Positions 9,099-19,915 of a stretch of 20,527 nucleotides of DNA are shown piece after piece. The DNA comes from Funneliformis mosseae. Lineage: Eukaryota > Glomeromycota > Glomeromycetes > Glomerales > Glomeraceae. The DNA lies in the NCBI GenBank assembly GCA_910592005.1, contig CAJVPP010001365.1, positions 1 through 20,527 on the forward strand, in the 5' to 3' direction. The number at the start of each line of letters is the position of its first letter. Position 1 is the first letter of the stretch. The notes under the pieces are model-generated. The model made no database searches and was not told the origin of the DNA. It saw nothing but the letters and a program-made list of their open reading frames with translations. Both the position numbers and the translations under genes were made by a program.

Positions 9099-10120
9099 CA
9101 CATACTGTTCCAAGGTCTCTTTATGATTATCGTGTAAAAGTACACAATATTTCAGAATATTTGGATCCATAAATCCTTTTTCAAAAATAGGCGCAGGTGT
9201 CGTATCATTGTATAATTGAAGCAATGTATTTTCAGGATCAGGATTAGATGAACTTATTGCGATAATACCTGAATTTGTTAAAATAACACGAAAAAAGGTG
9301 TTAAGGTCTAAGATTTGAAACAATCCAATACATTATTTTATTCTAGATGTTAAAAGGATACAAGCAACAGGATGATCAAAAGATTCATGTTCAGTAACAC
9401 CAGTGAATGTGAAAAATAACCGCCGATATTCTGCGTACCATGGTGTTAAATCATCTTGGTTTACTAGAAACGAAAAAAAATTCAGTAAATATAAATCACA
9501 ATAATTGAATTCATTTTATACCAAATTTAAATAATGGAAATACCTGCCAAATACCTTTCATTTACGTCAGTTTTTTTGGAAATTTCTGGTAAATCATCTA
9601 AAATATTAAGATTACTACTAATTGATTTTACTTTTTCGGCAATAATTTGAGAAGTAAGTTGAACATCGGGTTGTCCTAAACTTGTTAAATGAGCAAAGCG
9701 TATAGTAAAGTTCTCTACTGGGTTCAGTAAACCTTGAGAATCTTGAACAGAAACTAATTAAAAATGGAAAAAGATGGTTTAAGTTAGTACATACAATGAG
9801 CAGTAGGAGGTAAAACTTATACTAAATCTATTCAATTTATCGTACGTGTACTTTACTGTTAAAGCGCCAAACTATTACAAACCTCTTCCTTCAATTCGAT
9901 CACCAAAAGGTTTAATTAGAGAGAGAAAATCAGGAAAATTATTAGTTTGACAGGCTTGATCAGCATCTTGCGTAGATATCACGGCAACCCTTGGACTTAA
10001 AACACGAGTGACGAAATCCTTGGGGGATCGATTTCCTTGATATCGTTGCTTAGATTGTATAGTTGGAGTTGTTGAGCGAGAGAGAGTTGAGCCGGAATTC
10101 GAACGACTTAGGGGTTCCAT
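3959..10120 (-). CDS. TRAPPC8: TRAPP complex subunit TRAPPC8 / Trs85
   Basis: There are nineteen exons (- strand): 10120-9883, 9753-9544, 9463-9362, 9268-9106, 8989-8440, 8360-8058, 7970-7761, 7691-7560, 7475-7254, 7176-6927, 6852-6593, 6500-6135, 6087-5824, 5754-5623, 5497-5403, 5342-5087, 5005-4578, 4492-4385, 4319-3959. They sum to 4650 nt, or 1549 aa, with phase kept at every junction (human TRAPPC8 is about 1435 aa). Family marks are DFVTRVLSPRVAVISTQDAD near residue 35, TPWYAEYRRLFFTFTGVTEH then HPVAC near 150-183, and a Ser-rich insert at about 305-355. The signature ASSRRGITGRLFSASRRYFS lies at about 423-442. An alpha-solenoid at about 460-790 includes RPMVRKYAFHMIMAGHRYGK. C-terminal Ig-like beta domains start at EPFFVQFNVHNPM. 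TRAPPC8 defines TRAPPIII, the Rab1/Ypt1 exchange complex of ER-Golgi traffic and autophagy. Introns 4 and 12 are uncertain (see findings). Confidence 0.88.
5533..5594. repeat. Poly-T tract and A-rich microsatellite in a TRAPPC8 intron
   Basis: A T tract near 5543-5555 is followed by repeats of AAAAAAT/AAAAAT to about 5594, inside the intron 5498-5622 between exons 15 and 14 of TRAPPC8 (numbered in transcript order). On the transcript strand this becomes a T-rich stretch next to the donor and an A tract upstream of the acceptor region. It is simple-sequence DNA and does not change the coding frame. Confidence 0.7.
9065..9097. repeat. 33-nt homopolymer (A33 / T33) at a TRAPPC8 intron
   Basis: An uninterrupted run of 33 A on the + strand (T on the transcript strand) lies seven bases after the GTATGT donor of TRAPPC8 intron 4 (9105 downward). 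It is far longer than the other homopolymers of the window (mostly 8-18). Homopolymers of this length are error-prone in assembly, and here the tract sits exactly where a 3' splice site would be expected for a possible 26-nt micro-exon at 9064-9039. Confidence 0.9.
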
Positions 10121-10245
10121 TGACTTGAATTATGTCAAATATTTTTGACACCGTTTTTTTATACTTTCAACTGAGATTATCATTTGATTTTCCACACATA
10201 ACTCTATCAACGAATATATTGATCTATGTGGCTGTCTAAAGCGTA

Positions 10246-10253
10246 TCACGTGA
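10246..10253. promoter_or_regulatory. TCACGTGA E-box palindrome upstream of TRAPPC8
   Basis: The 10-bp palindrome ATCACGTGAT (10245-10254) lies 126 bp upstream of the TRAPPC8 ATG and directly abuts a TATA-like run (TATATATAAA, 10254-10264). CACGTG is the core bound by bHLH regulators such as fungal Cbf1 and Pho4. Position and palindromy support a regulatory site; which factor binds it is not visible. Confidence 0.4.
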
Positions 10254-10906
10254 TATATATAAATTATTTGTCACTTGTATCACATCCTACCACTTTTTGA
10301 TGGCAAAATCCTATTTGTCAGACCCATTATTCGTCACATGATTTATTTTTTAATGCCGTAATGCCGGCTAAACAACTCCGGTTTAGACGGGGCCCTCAAA
10401 CTGGCGCATAACATATATAGGGATAATGTTCCGTCGATCGAATTTTAAGCGATAATTATCTCGAATATAATAAGAAACGGCAATTCTCAACCCTCCTTTT
10501 ACCAAGTGCCGTAAACACAGCAGGGAGAATCTATGAATTCAATTTATTTGCAATTCAAATCATTTTTCAATAAATATAAAGATTTCTTGGTGAGAGTTAT
10601 AGGAAGACAATTAAGTGCCTGTTATGTTGGGTTCGATGTAAGATATAAGCTTGGTGACGATAGAGCAATTACTTCTATTAAAGTCATAAAGTTGCTTGAT
10701 AATATTAGTGCTTATCTTTCAAACTGGTCCATTTGAAATGGTGGCAATATACCTCCACCAGTCTTCTTGATTGGTGTTAAACACAAAAGAAGAAAACGCT
10801 TTCACGTGGTGCTTACCTCTACTGATTCATTCTTTCTTAACTGGATTGTAAATCGTAAAACCGTTTAGTGGTAGTACTAATCTACATTGTTTTACATGTC
10901 CCATAT

Positions 10907-10930
10907 ATTTTGTTAGAGATTTTGTTAGAG
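10907..10930. repeat. 12-bp tandem duplication
   Basis: ATTTTGTTAGAG occurs twice head to tail (10907-10918 and 10919-10930), followed by a partial third unit (ATTTG). It is a short slippage-type duplication in intergenic DNA with no evident function. Confidence 0.75.
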
Positions 10931-11202
10931 ATTTGAGTAGAGAAGAAGCTAAAAAAAACATTTTGTAATGCATGTTCTTCCTCGACATGATATGTCGTAC
11001 TGAATCATATACTTACACATACTCAAGTGCTACGATATTTATTATTTAAAAAGAATGTGAAGAACTCTGAGGCAAAATAGTAGGTGCACGTATGCTCATT
11101 ATCGATATGTATGTCTATACATAGATACATATCAGACTTATTCACTTTTTAAGTTGACCATTTCTGACAATTTTAAAAGCCAGTTATTTTTCAGATAAGA
11201 AG

Positions 11203-11589
11203 ATGATACTTGGTCCTTATCAAATAAACTTGAAATTTACAGGTAACGCTTACCCACCAAAGTCTGGAAAGGTTGAAGCAATAGTGGAATCAGAGGATCA
11301 AGGATTCGTTTTATAAGATGCCAATTGACATCTCTGAACCACCTGATGAAGTAATTTTGATTGCGACGAATCAGCGAAAGTTTCGACAAGCAAAAAAAAT
11401 AAATTGCCATTAGGAGAAAAAATTTCCAATGTAAACTTTAATTGTGAAATATGTGATGCTTTTAAAGGAGAAGTAGGTTATTATTTCGTATATATATCCC
11501 AAGTAATATATTCAAATAGTCTCCAAATCATCCAAACTTTTGTAACTATGTCACGTGACATATGGGAAGTCTGGGAATTTTTTAACTAA
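11203..11589 (+). pseudogene. Decayed coding fragment, product not recognised
   Basis: From the ATG at 11203 the frame reads MILGPYQINLKFTGNAYPPK, then SGKVEAIVESEDQGFVL, and stops at TAA 11314-11316. Protein-like text resumes in another frame from about 11312 (YKMPIDISEPPDEVILIATN and on). It resumes in a third frame from about 11386 (LPLGEKISNVNFNCEICDAF) and runs to the stop at 11587-11589. No GT..AG introns reconcile the blocks, so two frameshifts are the simplest reading. I do not recognise a domain. A CxxC pair (CEIC) is present in the last block. Confidence 0.4.
11547..11562. promoter_or_regulatory. 16-bp perfect palindrome containing GTCACGTGAC
   Basis: TATGTCACGTGACATA is identical to its reverse complement. 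Its core GTCACGTGAC (11550-11559) equals the palindromic bHLH site known in animals as the CLEAR element and resembles fungal Cbf1 sites. It lies 516 bp upstream of the PITP start and overlaps the tail of the decayed fragment at 11203-11589, which may mean it is a chance or relic feature. Confidence 0.4.
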
Positions 11590-12077
11590 ACAAATATAAT
11601 AATATGATACGATCGAAACTGAAATGTCGGCGTAAAAAATTGCTATTCCAACGTGAAGATTATCGGCAAGTCAATCACGTATCAAAAATAATGTATGATT
11701 TATCGAGTATACTTATTTGGTGATAGTTGATACTTAATAATTTAATATAAGAAATGCTAAGGCTCGAAAAGAAATAGTCCGGAGAGATCTTAACTAAAAA
11801 AATTTGTGTAATCGACTCAATTATACTAACAAGGAAACCATTGTGCGAGTGTAATGAAAGGGACCAATCACGTATCGACTCAAATTTCGAGCGGGCGGAC
11901 ATCGGGACATTTTTGTGTCATTCAACATAGACCGTATATAGATAGTTCCTTCGTTACGCTCCGGGCTTCATCCCCATCTTTTGTAACGTGTCACATTTAT
12001 GTAATGTAAAATATAAATTAACTTTTTTACCATTACCTTTTTATTTTGTCGGAACGTTTTTGAAAGGAAACATAAAA

Positions 12078-13195
12078 ATGATCATCAAGGAATATAAAGT
12101 AATTAATAACTGTACATGCGAAGAATATCAAGTATGTTTTGTCTAATACTTTGCCTTTTTTTCACGGGAAAATTTCAGGAAAATTTCATACAATGTCGTT
12201 TCTTTTATTATTAGGTAGCTCAGTTGTATACTGTTGCGGAAGCTTCAAAAGACGAAACAGGAGGAGGGGAAGGGGTAGAAGTAATCAAGAATGAACCATA
12301 TGTAAATGATGAAAGCAAAGGACAATACACGTATAAAATATATCACCTTTCCAGGTTTTGTATAATGTTAAATTATCCAATTTTTTTTTTTTTTTTTTTT
12401 AAAGAAAAAGTATCGTTAATAACAGTATTTTTTTTTTTTTTTGATTTAGTAAAATTCCCGCGATTATTCGTCTAATAGCACCGAATGGATCACTTGAATT
12501 ATATGAGGAGGCATGGAATGCTTTCCCTCATTGTAAAACTGTTTTGACTGTGGGTATTAAAGAACATTCACATGTGATGATTCGTTAAAATTTTGAATTA
12601 ATATATTTTTTTCTGAATTTAAAATAGAATGGATATATGAAGGGAAATTTTAAATTAGTTACAGAGACAATGCATGTTGATAACAGTCGTGGTGAAATCG
12701 AAAACGCTTTGAACATCCCTAAAGATTTGCTTGAAAAACGAAAAAGTGTGATCATTGATATTGCAAATGATTGCATTGATCAAAAAGATTATAGAGAGGA
12801 TCAAGATCCAACTTTATATCATTCCGAAAAAACCGGTCGAGGTCCTTTGAAAGGTGACTGGATTAAGACAGTTACACCGGTTATGACTTGTTATAAACTA
12901 GTTACTGTTGAATTTAAGTGGTTTGGCATGCAAAGTAAAATCGAGTCTTTCATTCAAAGTAAAATGCAATCATTGTTCACAAAATTTCACAGACAACTTT
13001 TTTGCTGCACTGATAAATGGTTTGGTATGACTATGGATGATATTCGAGCTTTTGAAGATAAAACTAAAGATGATCTGGACGAGGTATTTCTACAAATCCA
13101 ATTTATTCTTTGAATAAATTTATTTCTTTATATATTTATGTATATAATTTCTTTTTTTGTAGTCTCGTTCAAATCCGCCAGTCCAAGAATTTTAA
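12078..13195 (+). CDS. Class I (START-like) phosphatidylinositol transfer protein
   Basis: Five exons (12078-12131, 12215-12354, 12450-12549, 12628-13083, 13163-13195) join in frame to give 260 aa (animal PITP-alpha/beta are about 270). The product aligns throughout with PITP-alpha: [18 protein letters not shown], then [32 protein letters not shown], the TGRGPL loop, [10 protein letters not shown], and a final MTMDDIR helix. Residues that hold the inositol ring in PITP-alpha (Thr59, Lys61, Asn90, Glu248) are present as Thr57, Lys59, Asn88 and Glu241, and the lipid-site Cys95 is Cys93. The membrane-insertion Trp-Trp pair is Trp-Phe here (KWFG). The protein exchanges phosphatidylinositol and phosphatidylcholine between membranes and supports phosphoinositide synthesis. 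The third intron uses a GTGGGT donor. Intron 2 carries long poly-T runs; reading through it creates a false ORF. This is not Sec14, the unrelated PITP of yeasts. Confidence 0.92.
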
Positions 13196-14290
13196 GTATT
13201 TTGTAAAATAACTGATTCGATTTTCTCAATAATATTGATTTTGGTTTGATTAGGAGATTAATTAATATATGATTAAAATGACGCAATAAGTTTATTTAAA
13301 TATACTCAAACTTGAATTATTTATTTTGAAAAGTGTTGGAATAATCAATTTTAAAAAAAAGTTCATGATATGAAATGCTATTATATTCTCCTGACGTCAT
13401 TCGTTTCTTAAATTCATGCCAAGAGTATGCTAATCGCCATGGCAATACAAGCTAGAGAGACGTATGGACTCAATCGTTCTCCTAGTCATCGAAAAACGTA
13501 TCAAAATATGTAAATGAAAAAGAAAGAAAAAAAAAATTTCAAACGCAATATTCTACCAATTCTTGCAGCCTTCCAAAATAAACCCAGTACACTAAAGTGG
13601 ATTGTAAAGGAAAAATCAACATTTTTGAAATTTTCGATTTAAATCAAATTTAATCTTAAACAATACCCTGTTTTGTTTCTATTTAGAAGAGTAGGTGCTT
13701 GAGCTTTAATAAAAGTACAGGTACAAATGGTCAATAAAATCACAAGCAATAAGCTTTGGAAATTAAATAATGCCGACTATAAAAGAAGTAATGATCAATG
13801 AACTTGAAATAAGAACTCGCAATACATTCATATTTTCGGGGGCCCTTTTAGATAACATTTACCATTTTTTTGTGAAAATGAAGCGATTAACAAGTATAAT
13901 TGAAAAAAAAAAAATTTGCTTCTGCTATCGGAAATTTAACAATTACGTTGCACGAATGTGCAGTTCTGTGGTCACGTGGCGAAAGGTTGAATAGATACCC
14001 TGATAAATCATTTATTATCGATATAATATATAATATATAAATAACAAAATAAATAAAATACTATACAAAATGGAAATGAGAAAAGTTATATTGTTCAATT
14101 AACTTATTAACTTGCAAATTTACTATAAATATAAAAATAACGATAAGCGTACATGAAAAATGAACATTTGAATTTCGGAATTTTTTTTTTTTTTTTTCCT
14201 TTTTTCACACTAAATTTTAAATATATTATTATTTCATTGGAAAAAAAAATAAAAAAATAAAAATGCAATATATTAAAAAGGTTTGTAATA
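13196..14290. other. Intergenic region between converging PITP and p150 genes
   Basis: I see no gene here. It contains the 3' untranslated regions of both neighbours, A- and T-runs (for example near 14181-14197 and 14240-14258), and a CACGTG at 13973-13978. An ORF at 13770-13994 (74 codons) shows no family resemblance, and its homopolymer-rich text (EKKKICFCYRK) looks accidental. Confidence 0.5.
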
Positions 14291-17200
14291 TTAATTAACA
14301 AATATAGTATGAATTTTTTCAAAATCCAATGGATTCTTAAGTTTAATATTATGATGGTTCGAAAAAGAATTATCCAAATCTTTAGCATTGTCTAAAACGG
14401 GTAAACGAATTCGTCCAATAATTGAAGGTTTTATTCCAACACCACCATTCTATAATTCATGATTGTGTTAATAAAAATCACTTTCCAATAGTACCAACGA
14501 AATAAATGACAAACCTTTGAAGGCTTTTGTAAATTGTTTTTTCCAAGCTTTTGAAGCTTCGATTTTAACTCGTTGCTTCGTTGTTGAAAAGTATACATGA
14601 CTGATTGCTGTGCTTGATATTGATATTCCGGAGTCATCTTTAAAGGTCTCCATTGTTTTTGATTTTCTAATGTTCTGGTAATGTCAATAATTCGAGGTGA
14701 AGCACTAACGTTTCGGAAATCCTAAAGAATAATTCCAAGTTAGAAATTCATAAAGGCAAAAAAATGAATGAAAACAGCATTTAATGGTACCTTTAGTAGT
14801 GATTTGGCCTCTAACGCTACAGATTTCATCAATTCTTCTTCATCTTGATTCTTAAAAGCCTTGCGTCTCTTTGGTTGCAAATGCCAATCTAATGCATTTA
14901 ACGCATCTTTACCTTTCAAATGAGAATTCTCGGCTCTAAGATAACGAATAGCAAATTTCAAAGATTCGATCTAAAAAGTATGCACTTATTAGTAAAGTTA
15001 GGTTAATGAATGCGAAAAATCAAATAAAATATAATATAACGTACCTGGCTAACTAATCTCTGATTTTCTAGCGGATTAGTATCCGCGTACCTTCCTAAAT
15101 CGTCTTCAATATCTTCATCCTTTAATTCAGTATTACAAGAAGGAATAGCTATGAAAACAAGATTTAATTAACACTACATGATTATTATCACAATAATAAC
15201 CTTTACAATATGATAATATAAAAACCTCCGTCTTCAATATTTCCTGCAAGTGTGACAAATTGTCGGTTCTGTCGTTCTAAACTTTCAAGTTCTAGCTGAA
15301 GACTTTCCATAGCTTCTTCAAAGTCTGTTTCCTGTTTCCTTGAGTTTTCAAGTTCTTGCTCCAGAGCGTTGATTTTATCAGCCTGCAAGAAAAAAAAAGT
15401 TGAATCGTTTTTTTTATCAAAAGCAAATATATTATTATTATTGCATGTAATTAATTACCTGTTTCTTAACAGTTTCCATACGTTTCTCTAATAACTCTAT
15501 TTTAACACTAGATTCTTGCAAAAGTTGATCCTAAGTGAAATGAAGGTAAGGTAAGTATAAACGTGAGATTTATAATAAATAATTATGCCGATTCTTACCT
15601 TTGCCTTCTTTTCTCTGATCAAATCACGAATTTCTTCTTGCTGCAGTTGAGCTTTACGTTCCATATCAGCATTTACAAGCAACTCAGCCTTTATTTCCTT
15701 CGCTCTAATATTCCAAGGTGCTTCTCCCTTTTTAACTGCATAAAAATTTGTTATAATAACATCAAACTCTTAAACTTAATTATGAAATGATTAGTTTGAA
15801 ACCTTTAAAAATATCAACATACCATAGGTGGTATTTTCAGGATCATTTGATGCATTATTTAAGTTGCTAATCTCTGAACATAATGTAAGTAATGACTTAG
15901 TGCATCCGTCCCACATATTCACTTCATTGATTCCTAATATGTTTTCGGTAACTCGATAAATAATTTGTTGTAAGCCACTAAGTAATAGCTCTTCTTTTGT
16001 ATCTTTCTTCTCATTAATATAAGCGGATATACCCTTCCAGACCTATATTATATATAGATATTTAGAAAAAGATTACATTTAAATGGTTAAAAAAATGAAC
16101 TAACCTCTTGACTGAATGAAGTTAATTTTGTGCTAAGTGAGAAACACATCTTGAATTGAGCAAGAAGGTCTGATTTTAACCCCGCATTTTGATCCGCCAT
16201 ATCATCCAATCGACGAATTAATTTCCTAAATAAATTATAAATTATTTTAATTATATTTATGATTCCTTTGAATTTAAAATAAAAGTCGTAAGTCTCATAC
16301 CTTGCCATAACTTTACTGCTTCTAGATTGAGAAACCAAACTTTGAAGTGGTAAGAAGAAATCAGAAGTAAATTTATCAATTCCTTCTGTTACGTTGATTT
16401 CTATGAAAATTATTGCCAATGTGATTAATATATGTGTGAAAAATATAACCATAAACATAATATAATAATTTCTTCACCTTCATCTTTACAAGCAAGTGCA
16501 ACAGCTTGTTTGAGATGACCAAGAGAAACCGCCATAGTATCTGCATTTAGGTCTAATCCTCTACTGTAAGCAAATAATTTATCTGCTTCATCGATTTTGG
16601 TGTTTGAAAGGTATATCTCAGCAAGATGTTCAAGTTGAGCGATGGATCTATTATAAAATAAAGAATATTTTTAAGAACAATCTTTAACGATGATAAAAGA
16701 AAAAAAATATACCAACCTTTGAACATCTGTAATACATTCAGCCTCCTTAAGCTCTTCTTTTCTCAAATGATCTACTATCCCATGGAGTCTAATGGGTTCA
16801 TGATAAAACAAGATTAATTAAGGGATTTCTTTTTATTTTATTTATATAGTCAAAATACGTACCGACGCTCAGTTCCAACTAAATCATGATAAACTTGACC
16901 CATTTTAAGGAAAGTTTCAACAGGGCAAGTATTAACGAATGAAACAAGACGTCTAGCTATATCGGAAAACCATGCGAGTTTTTGGCGGAACTGGTTTAAA
17001 TTCAGAAATATTATTACTTATAAAATAATTAAAAAAGGTAAACAAAAACAAACATACTTCACAAACGGCCATTAATTCTTCAGGAACTACTGTATTTAGC
17101 TTTTCTGGAATATTATGAATTTGGTCAACTTGTTTAATAATTAATTCGGACTTGAAAACTAAACGTTTTAATAAAAGCAAGCAACGAATAGAATCATTTT

Positions 17201-19915
17201 CAGAACGGAAGAAAGAATCTGGCAAGTATGGCTTAACAGTAAAAAATCGTAGTAATTAGTAAAGAATAAAAAAAAAAAAAAATTTAATCCCTATCAGAAT
17301 TATATGCACCTGTACAAAGGCTAAATTCTCCGATGCTTGAGTAACATCTAATTTACGAAGTTCCAAATCTATTTGTTTTGCTTGAGCTTTTAGAACAGTA
17401 GATTGTAACTTGAAGTTCAGGTCAAGCATAGTCTGCGATTGGCTACTAAGATTCTTTGATTCTGAATATTGGCTTTCTTCTTTTTGACGGAATTGTTCAA
17501 GATCACTATGGAAAAGTATTAAGATAAAGGATAAATATTACTTAAACTAATAAAAAAACAAAAGAATAAACTCGTTAAGTTGTACCTTTGTAAATTAGCC
17601 ACTAATTCACGAAATTGATTTATAGTATTTTCATAATCGGCATTGGTTTCGTCAGACATCTCAATGCGTTTCAAATATTCTCGAATAAGTGTATCTTTAT
17701 GATCTGTGAAATATATATAAGATAATTAATTAATTAATTTTAAACGGAAAATTAGATGCTATATAATGTACCAATTTCAGCTTGAAGTTGTTTTTCGTTT
17801 TCGATGTGACTTTCTTCGAGCTCGTCATTTAATTCTTTAAGAGCTTCAAGATCTTCAATCGTAACTCTCATTTCTTCAAGTCTCTATATCATTCAAATAA
17901 AAAATTAATTCCTGACCAGTAATTACAGGATATAGAACTATAACTCTATTTACCTCTCCTTGTGCCAAATTCTTGTCAGTAAGTTGTTCAAGCATATAAT
18001 CGGCATTCATAGCATCATCAAGTCGAATCTTTAAATCTTCTATAGCATTTTCGGCTTCTTTTAATTGATTTTTCATTTGATCATGTTGAACTATAATAGA
18101 AAATAATAAATTTATTATAAATTCTATTGACTAGTCACCACGATATAAAAATTAAATATAGTTATTGTTGAAGGTTTAACATATATATAAAATAACCTTG
18201 GATATCCTGAAGAGAAACCAATTCTTTTTCTAAACTCTTGATTTTTTTATTAAGTTCTGCTTCTTGTTCACTCGTCACATCACGAAGTCTGTATAGTAAA
18301 TACCAATTAGCAATAATTTTATAAAATTATTATTTTTATATTGAAATTTAGATTACTTCACAAGAGCCTCCTTTAAACGATCATTCTGCTTTTCTAATTG
18401 AATAATTTCTACGGCAGGTCTTGTCTCACCACTAGCATCAGTCTGATTAATTATATCTAATGAAATCAGTTAAAATTAATAAACTTATCTAATACATAGT
18501 ATAAATAAATTAATTATGAGAATCGACAGTCTTACCGCCTTCTTGTTTGAATACAGTTAAGTCTACACTGATTTCTTCCACTTTTTCTTTCAATAAATTT
18601 ACTTCGTGTTGCAAATTTTCGGCTTTTTCTTCTGCCATTTCTTTGTCAAGGGTCATCATTTCCATCGATTCGACAGCTTCATTATATTTGCCCTCATACG
18701 CTTCTTTCTCGGCATTGGCATCTTTCAATTGTTTTCGAAGTTCCCTTAATTCTTGCTGCATTTCAGCCATCTTGGCTAATTAATGATATTTCATGCGTCA
18801 ATTAACCGAATAAATGACATTAAACATTAAAGATTTATAACAAAACATACATTGAAGTTTTGGTTTTGCACTTAAGAATTGTTCCGCTTCAACTTTCATC
18901 TTTTCCGTTTCTCTGATCTTTTCCCTATCTTCTTGGCGTTTATTTTCTAATATCTTAAGTTTTAATCTTAATTCCTCATATTCTTTGAGAGGTACGGTCT
19001 AGATTTAAATAATGAATTAGTAATATATTCTTCTTGTAGTAAACTAATCATAATGAAATGTCATACTTGTTCACGTATAACAGATGCTTCCTGTAGAGAA
19101 AAAGGATCTAGCGTGGGAGTAGATTCACGTCTCATTAAATTATCAAATTTTAGCATATCTGGTTTTGATGCTGACTCGTTTATTATATCATTTTCCAAAG
19201 TATCATCGTATAATGCTCCATCATTAATATTTATTTCGGATTCTTCTTCTCCCATCTCGGTAGCTAGAAATGACGGATCAATATCACTTCTCTTAATATC
19301 GATACTACTTGCATCAGAATTTCCGCGTGGCCTTCTGGGAAATGTAGGACTATTTGGACCACGACCGCCAAGAGAATTTAATCTTCCAGTCGTTGGTGAA
19401 TTTGGTCCCCTTGATATTCGATTATGGTTAGGTATACCTGAAGTGTTTATTCGCATATTCCCTGAAACTGAAGGAGGGCGAAGAATTGAGCGTCCATTAC
19501 TACTAGCTGGGTCATGTGGTGGAGCAAAACTTTGTGGACTCTAAAAAAAAAAAAATTTAAGAAAAAAGATAATTAGTTTACGGTGCTTAAAAAAAGTTCA
19601 ATACTTTTCACATTTTTAAACATTGAAAAAAAACTTGCTAAATCTAAAAAAGCTCACTTGTCTCTGTGATGAGTTAATCGAACCACCTATAGTTTTTATT
19701 TGTGAGGGTCTGACAAAAACCCCATGGTTTTGTCTGCAATCAAAGTAATGTTTGCCAGCAACCGAGCCGTCATTTTTACCCGAAGGTTCATCTAGCTCTA
19801 CACCGACCCATTTTCCTGTCGCAAAAGTAGTAGGTCCAATAAAACGAATGGTTCCCGTTTTCCCCTGTATCTCACACCTTGCATCTACTGCTAAGTCTGA
19901 GGAAGTTGTTGCCAT
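14291..19915 (-). CDS. Dynactin subunit 1, p150/Glued homologue
   Basis: There are twenty-four exons (- strand): 19915-19658, 19540-19067, 18998-18851, 18775-18536, 18456-18357, 18288-18197, 18090-17954, 17883-17772, 17703-17586, 17505-17310, 17231-17058, 16990-16863, 16788-16717, 16647-16478, 16400-16301, 16225-16105, 16042-15823, 15735-15599, 15530-15459, 15382-15226, 15148-15045, 14970-14791, 14721-14515, 14449-14291. They sum to 3876 nt, or 1291 aa (human p150 is 1278). Residues 8-75 are a CAP-Gly domain with the GKNDGS motif, for microtubule plus ends and EB1/tubulin tails. Residues 87-165 are a basic Ser/Pro-rich linker. Coiled coil 1, the dynein-intermediate-chain binding region, runs from about 245 to 610. 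The conserved dynactin domain follows (LDLNFKLQSTVLKAQAKQID, then YLPDSFFRSEND), and coiled coil 2 spans about 995-1130. p150 links dynein to cargo and microtubules. The ATG at 19915 is the first Met before the CAP-Gly domain; an upstream in-frame TTG is not used. Confidence 0.93.
19343..19411 (-). other. Basic Ser/Pro linker with repeated RGPNSPT in p150
   Basis: Exon 2 of the p150 gene encodes, just after the CAP-Gly domain, a basic disordered stretch in which RGPNSPT occurs twice (residues about 130-136 and 146-152), followed by FPRRPRGN. In animal p150 a basic Ser/Pro/Lys region at the same place adds microtubule affinity and is phosphorylated; the same role here is inference. The SP/TP pairs are possible proline-directed kinase sites. 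Confidence 0.6.

Larger units (their letters stand above)
10121..12077. other. Intergenic region between divergent TRAPPC8 and PITP genes
   Basis: This 1,957-bp stretch holds no intact gene. Both flanking genes start outward from it, so it must carry both promoters. It contains a TCACGTGA palindrome 126 bp upstream of the TRAPPC8 start, further CACGTG at 10803-10808, a 16-bp palindrome at 11547-11562, a 12-bp tandem duplication at 10907-10930 and a decayed coding fragment at 11203-11589. An ORF at 10533-10736 (67 codons) is not recognised and has no supporting splice or domain signal, so I do not call it a gene. Confidence 0.6.

Noticed and set aside
10533..10736. 67-codon plus-strand open frame between TRAPPC8 and PITP
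   Set aside because: No recognisable domain and no neighbouring exons; it is left as unassigned intergenic sequence.
12224..12475. 83-codon open frame with a Phe run inside the PITP gene
   Set aside because: This is exon 2 read through intron 2; splicing at 12354/12450 restores the family sequence.
13770..13994. 74-codon plus-strand open frame between PITP and p150
   Set aside because: It has no family resemblance, no splice signals and homopolymer-driven residues; it is probably chance, although a small gene cannot be ruled out.
14107..14388. 93-codon minus-strand open frame rich in Ile/Phe/Lys
   Set aside because: It overlaps the end of p150 in another frame and consists mostly of AT-rich and homopolymer sequence.
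18547..18783. Plus-strand open frame opposite a p150 coiled-coil exon
   Set aside because: It is a Ser/Phe-rich antisense shadow of Glu/Lys-rich codons in exon 4.
19053..19544. 163-codon plus-strand open frame
   Set aside because: It lies opposite exon 2 of the p150 gene and its length follows from the low-complexity Ser/Pro/Gly coding sequence on the other strand; it has no domain of its own.
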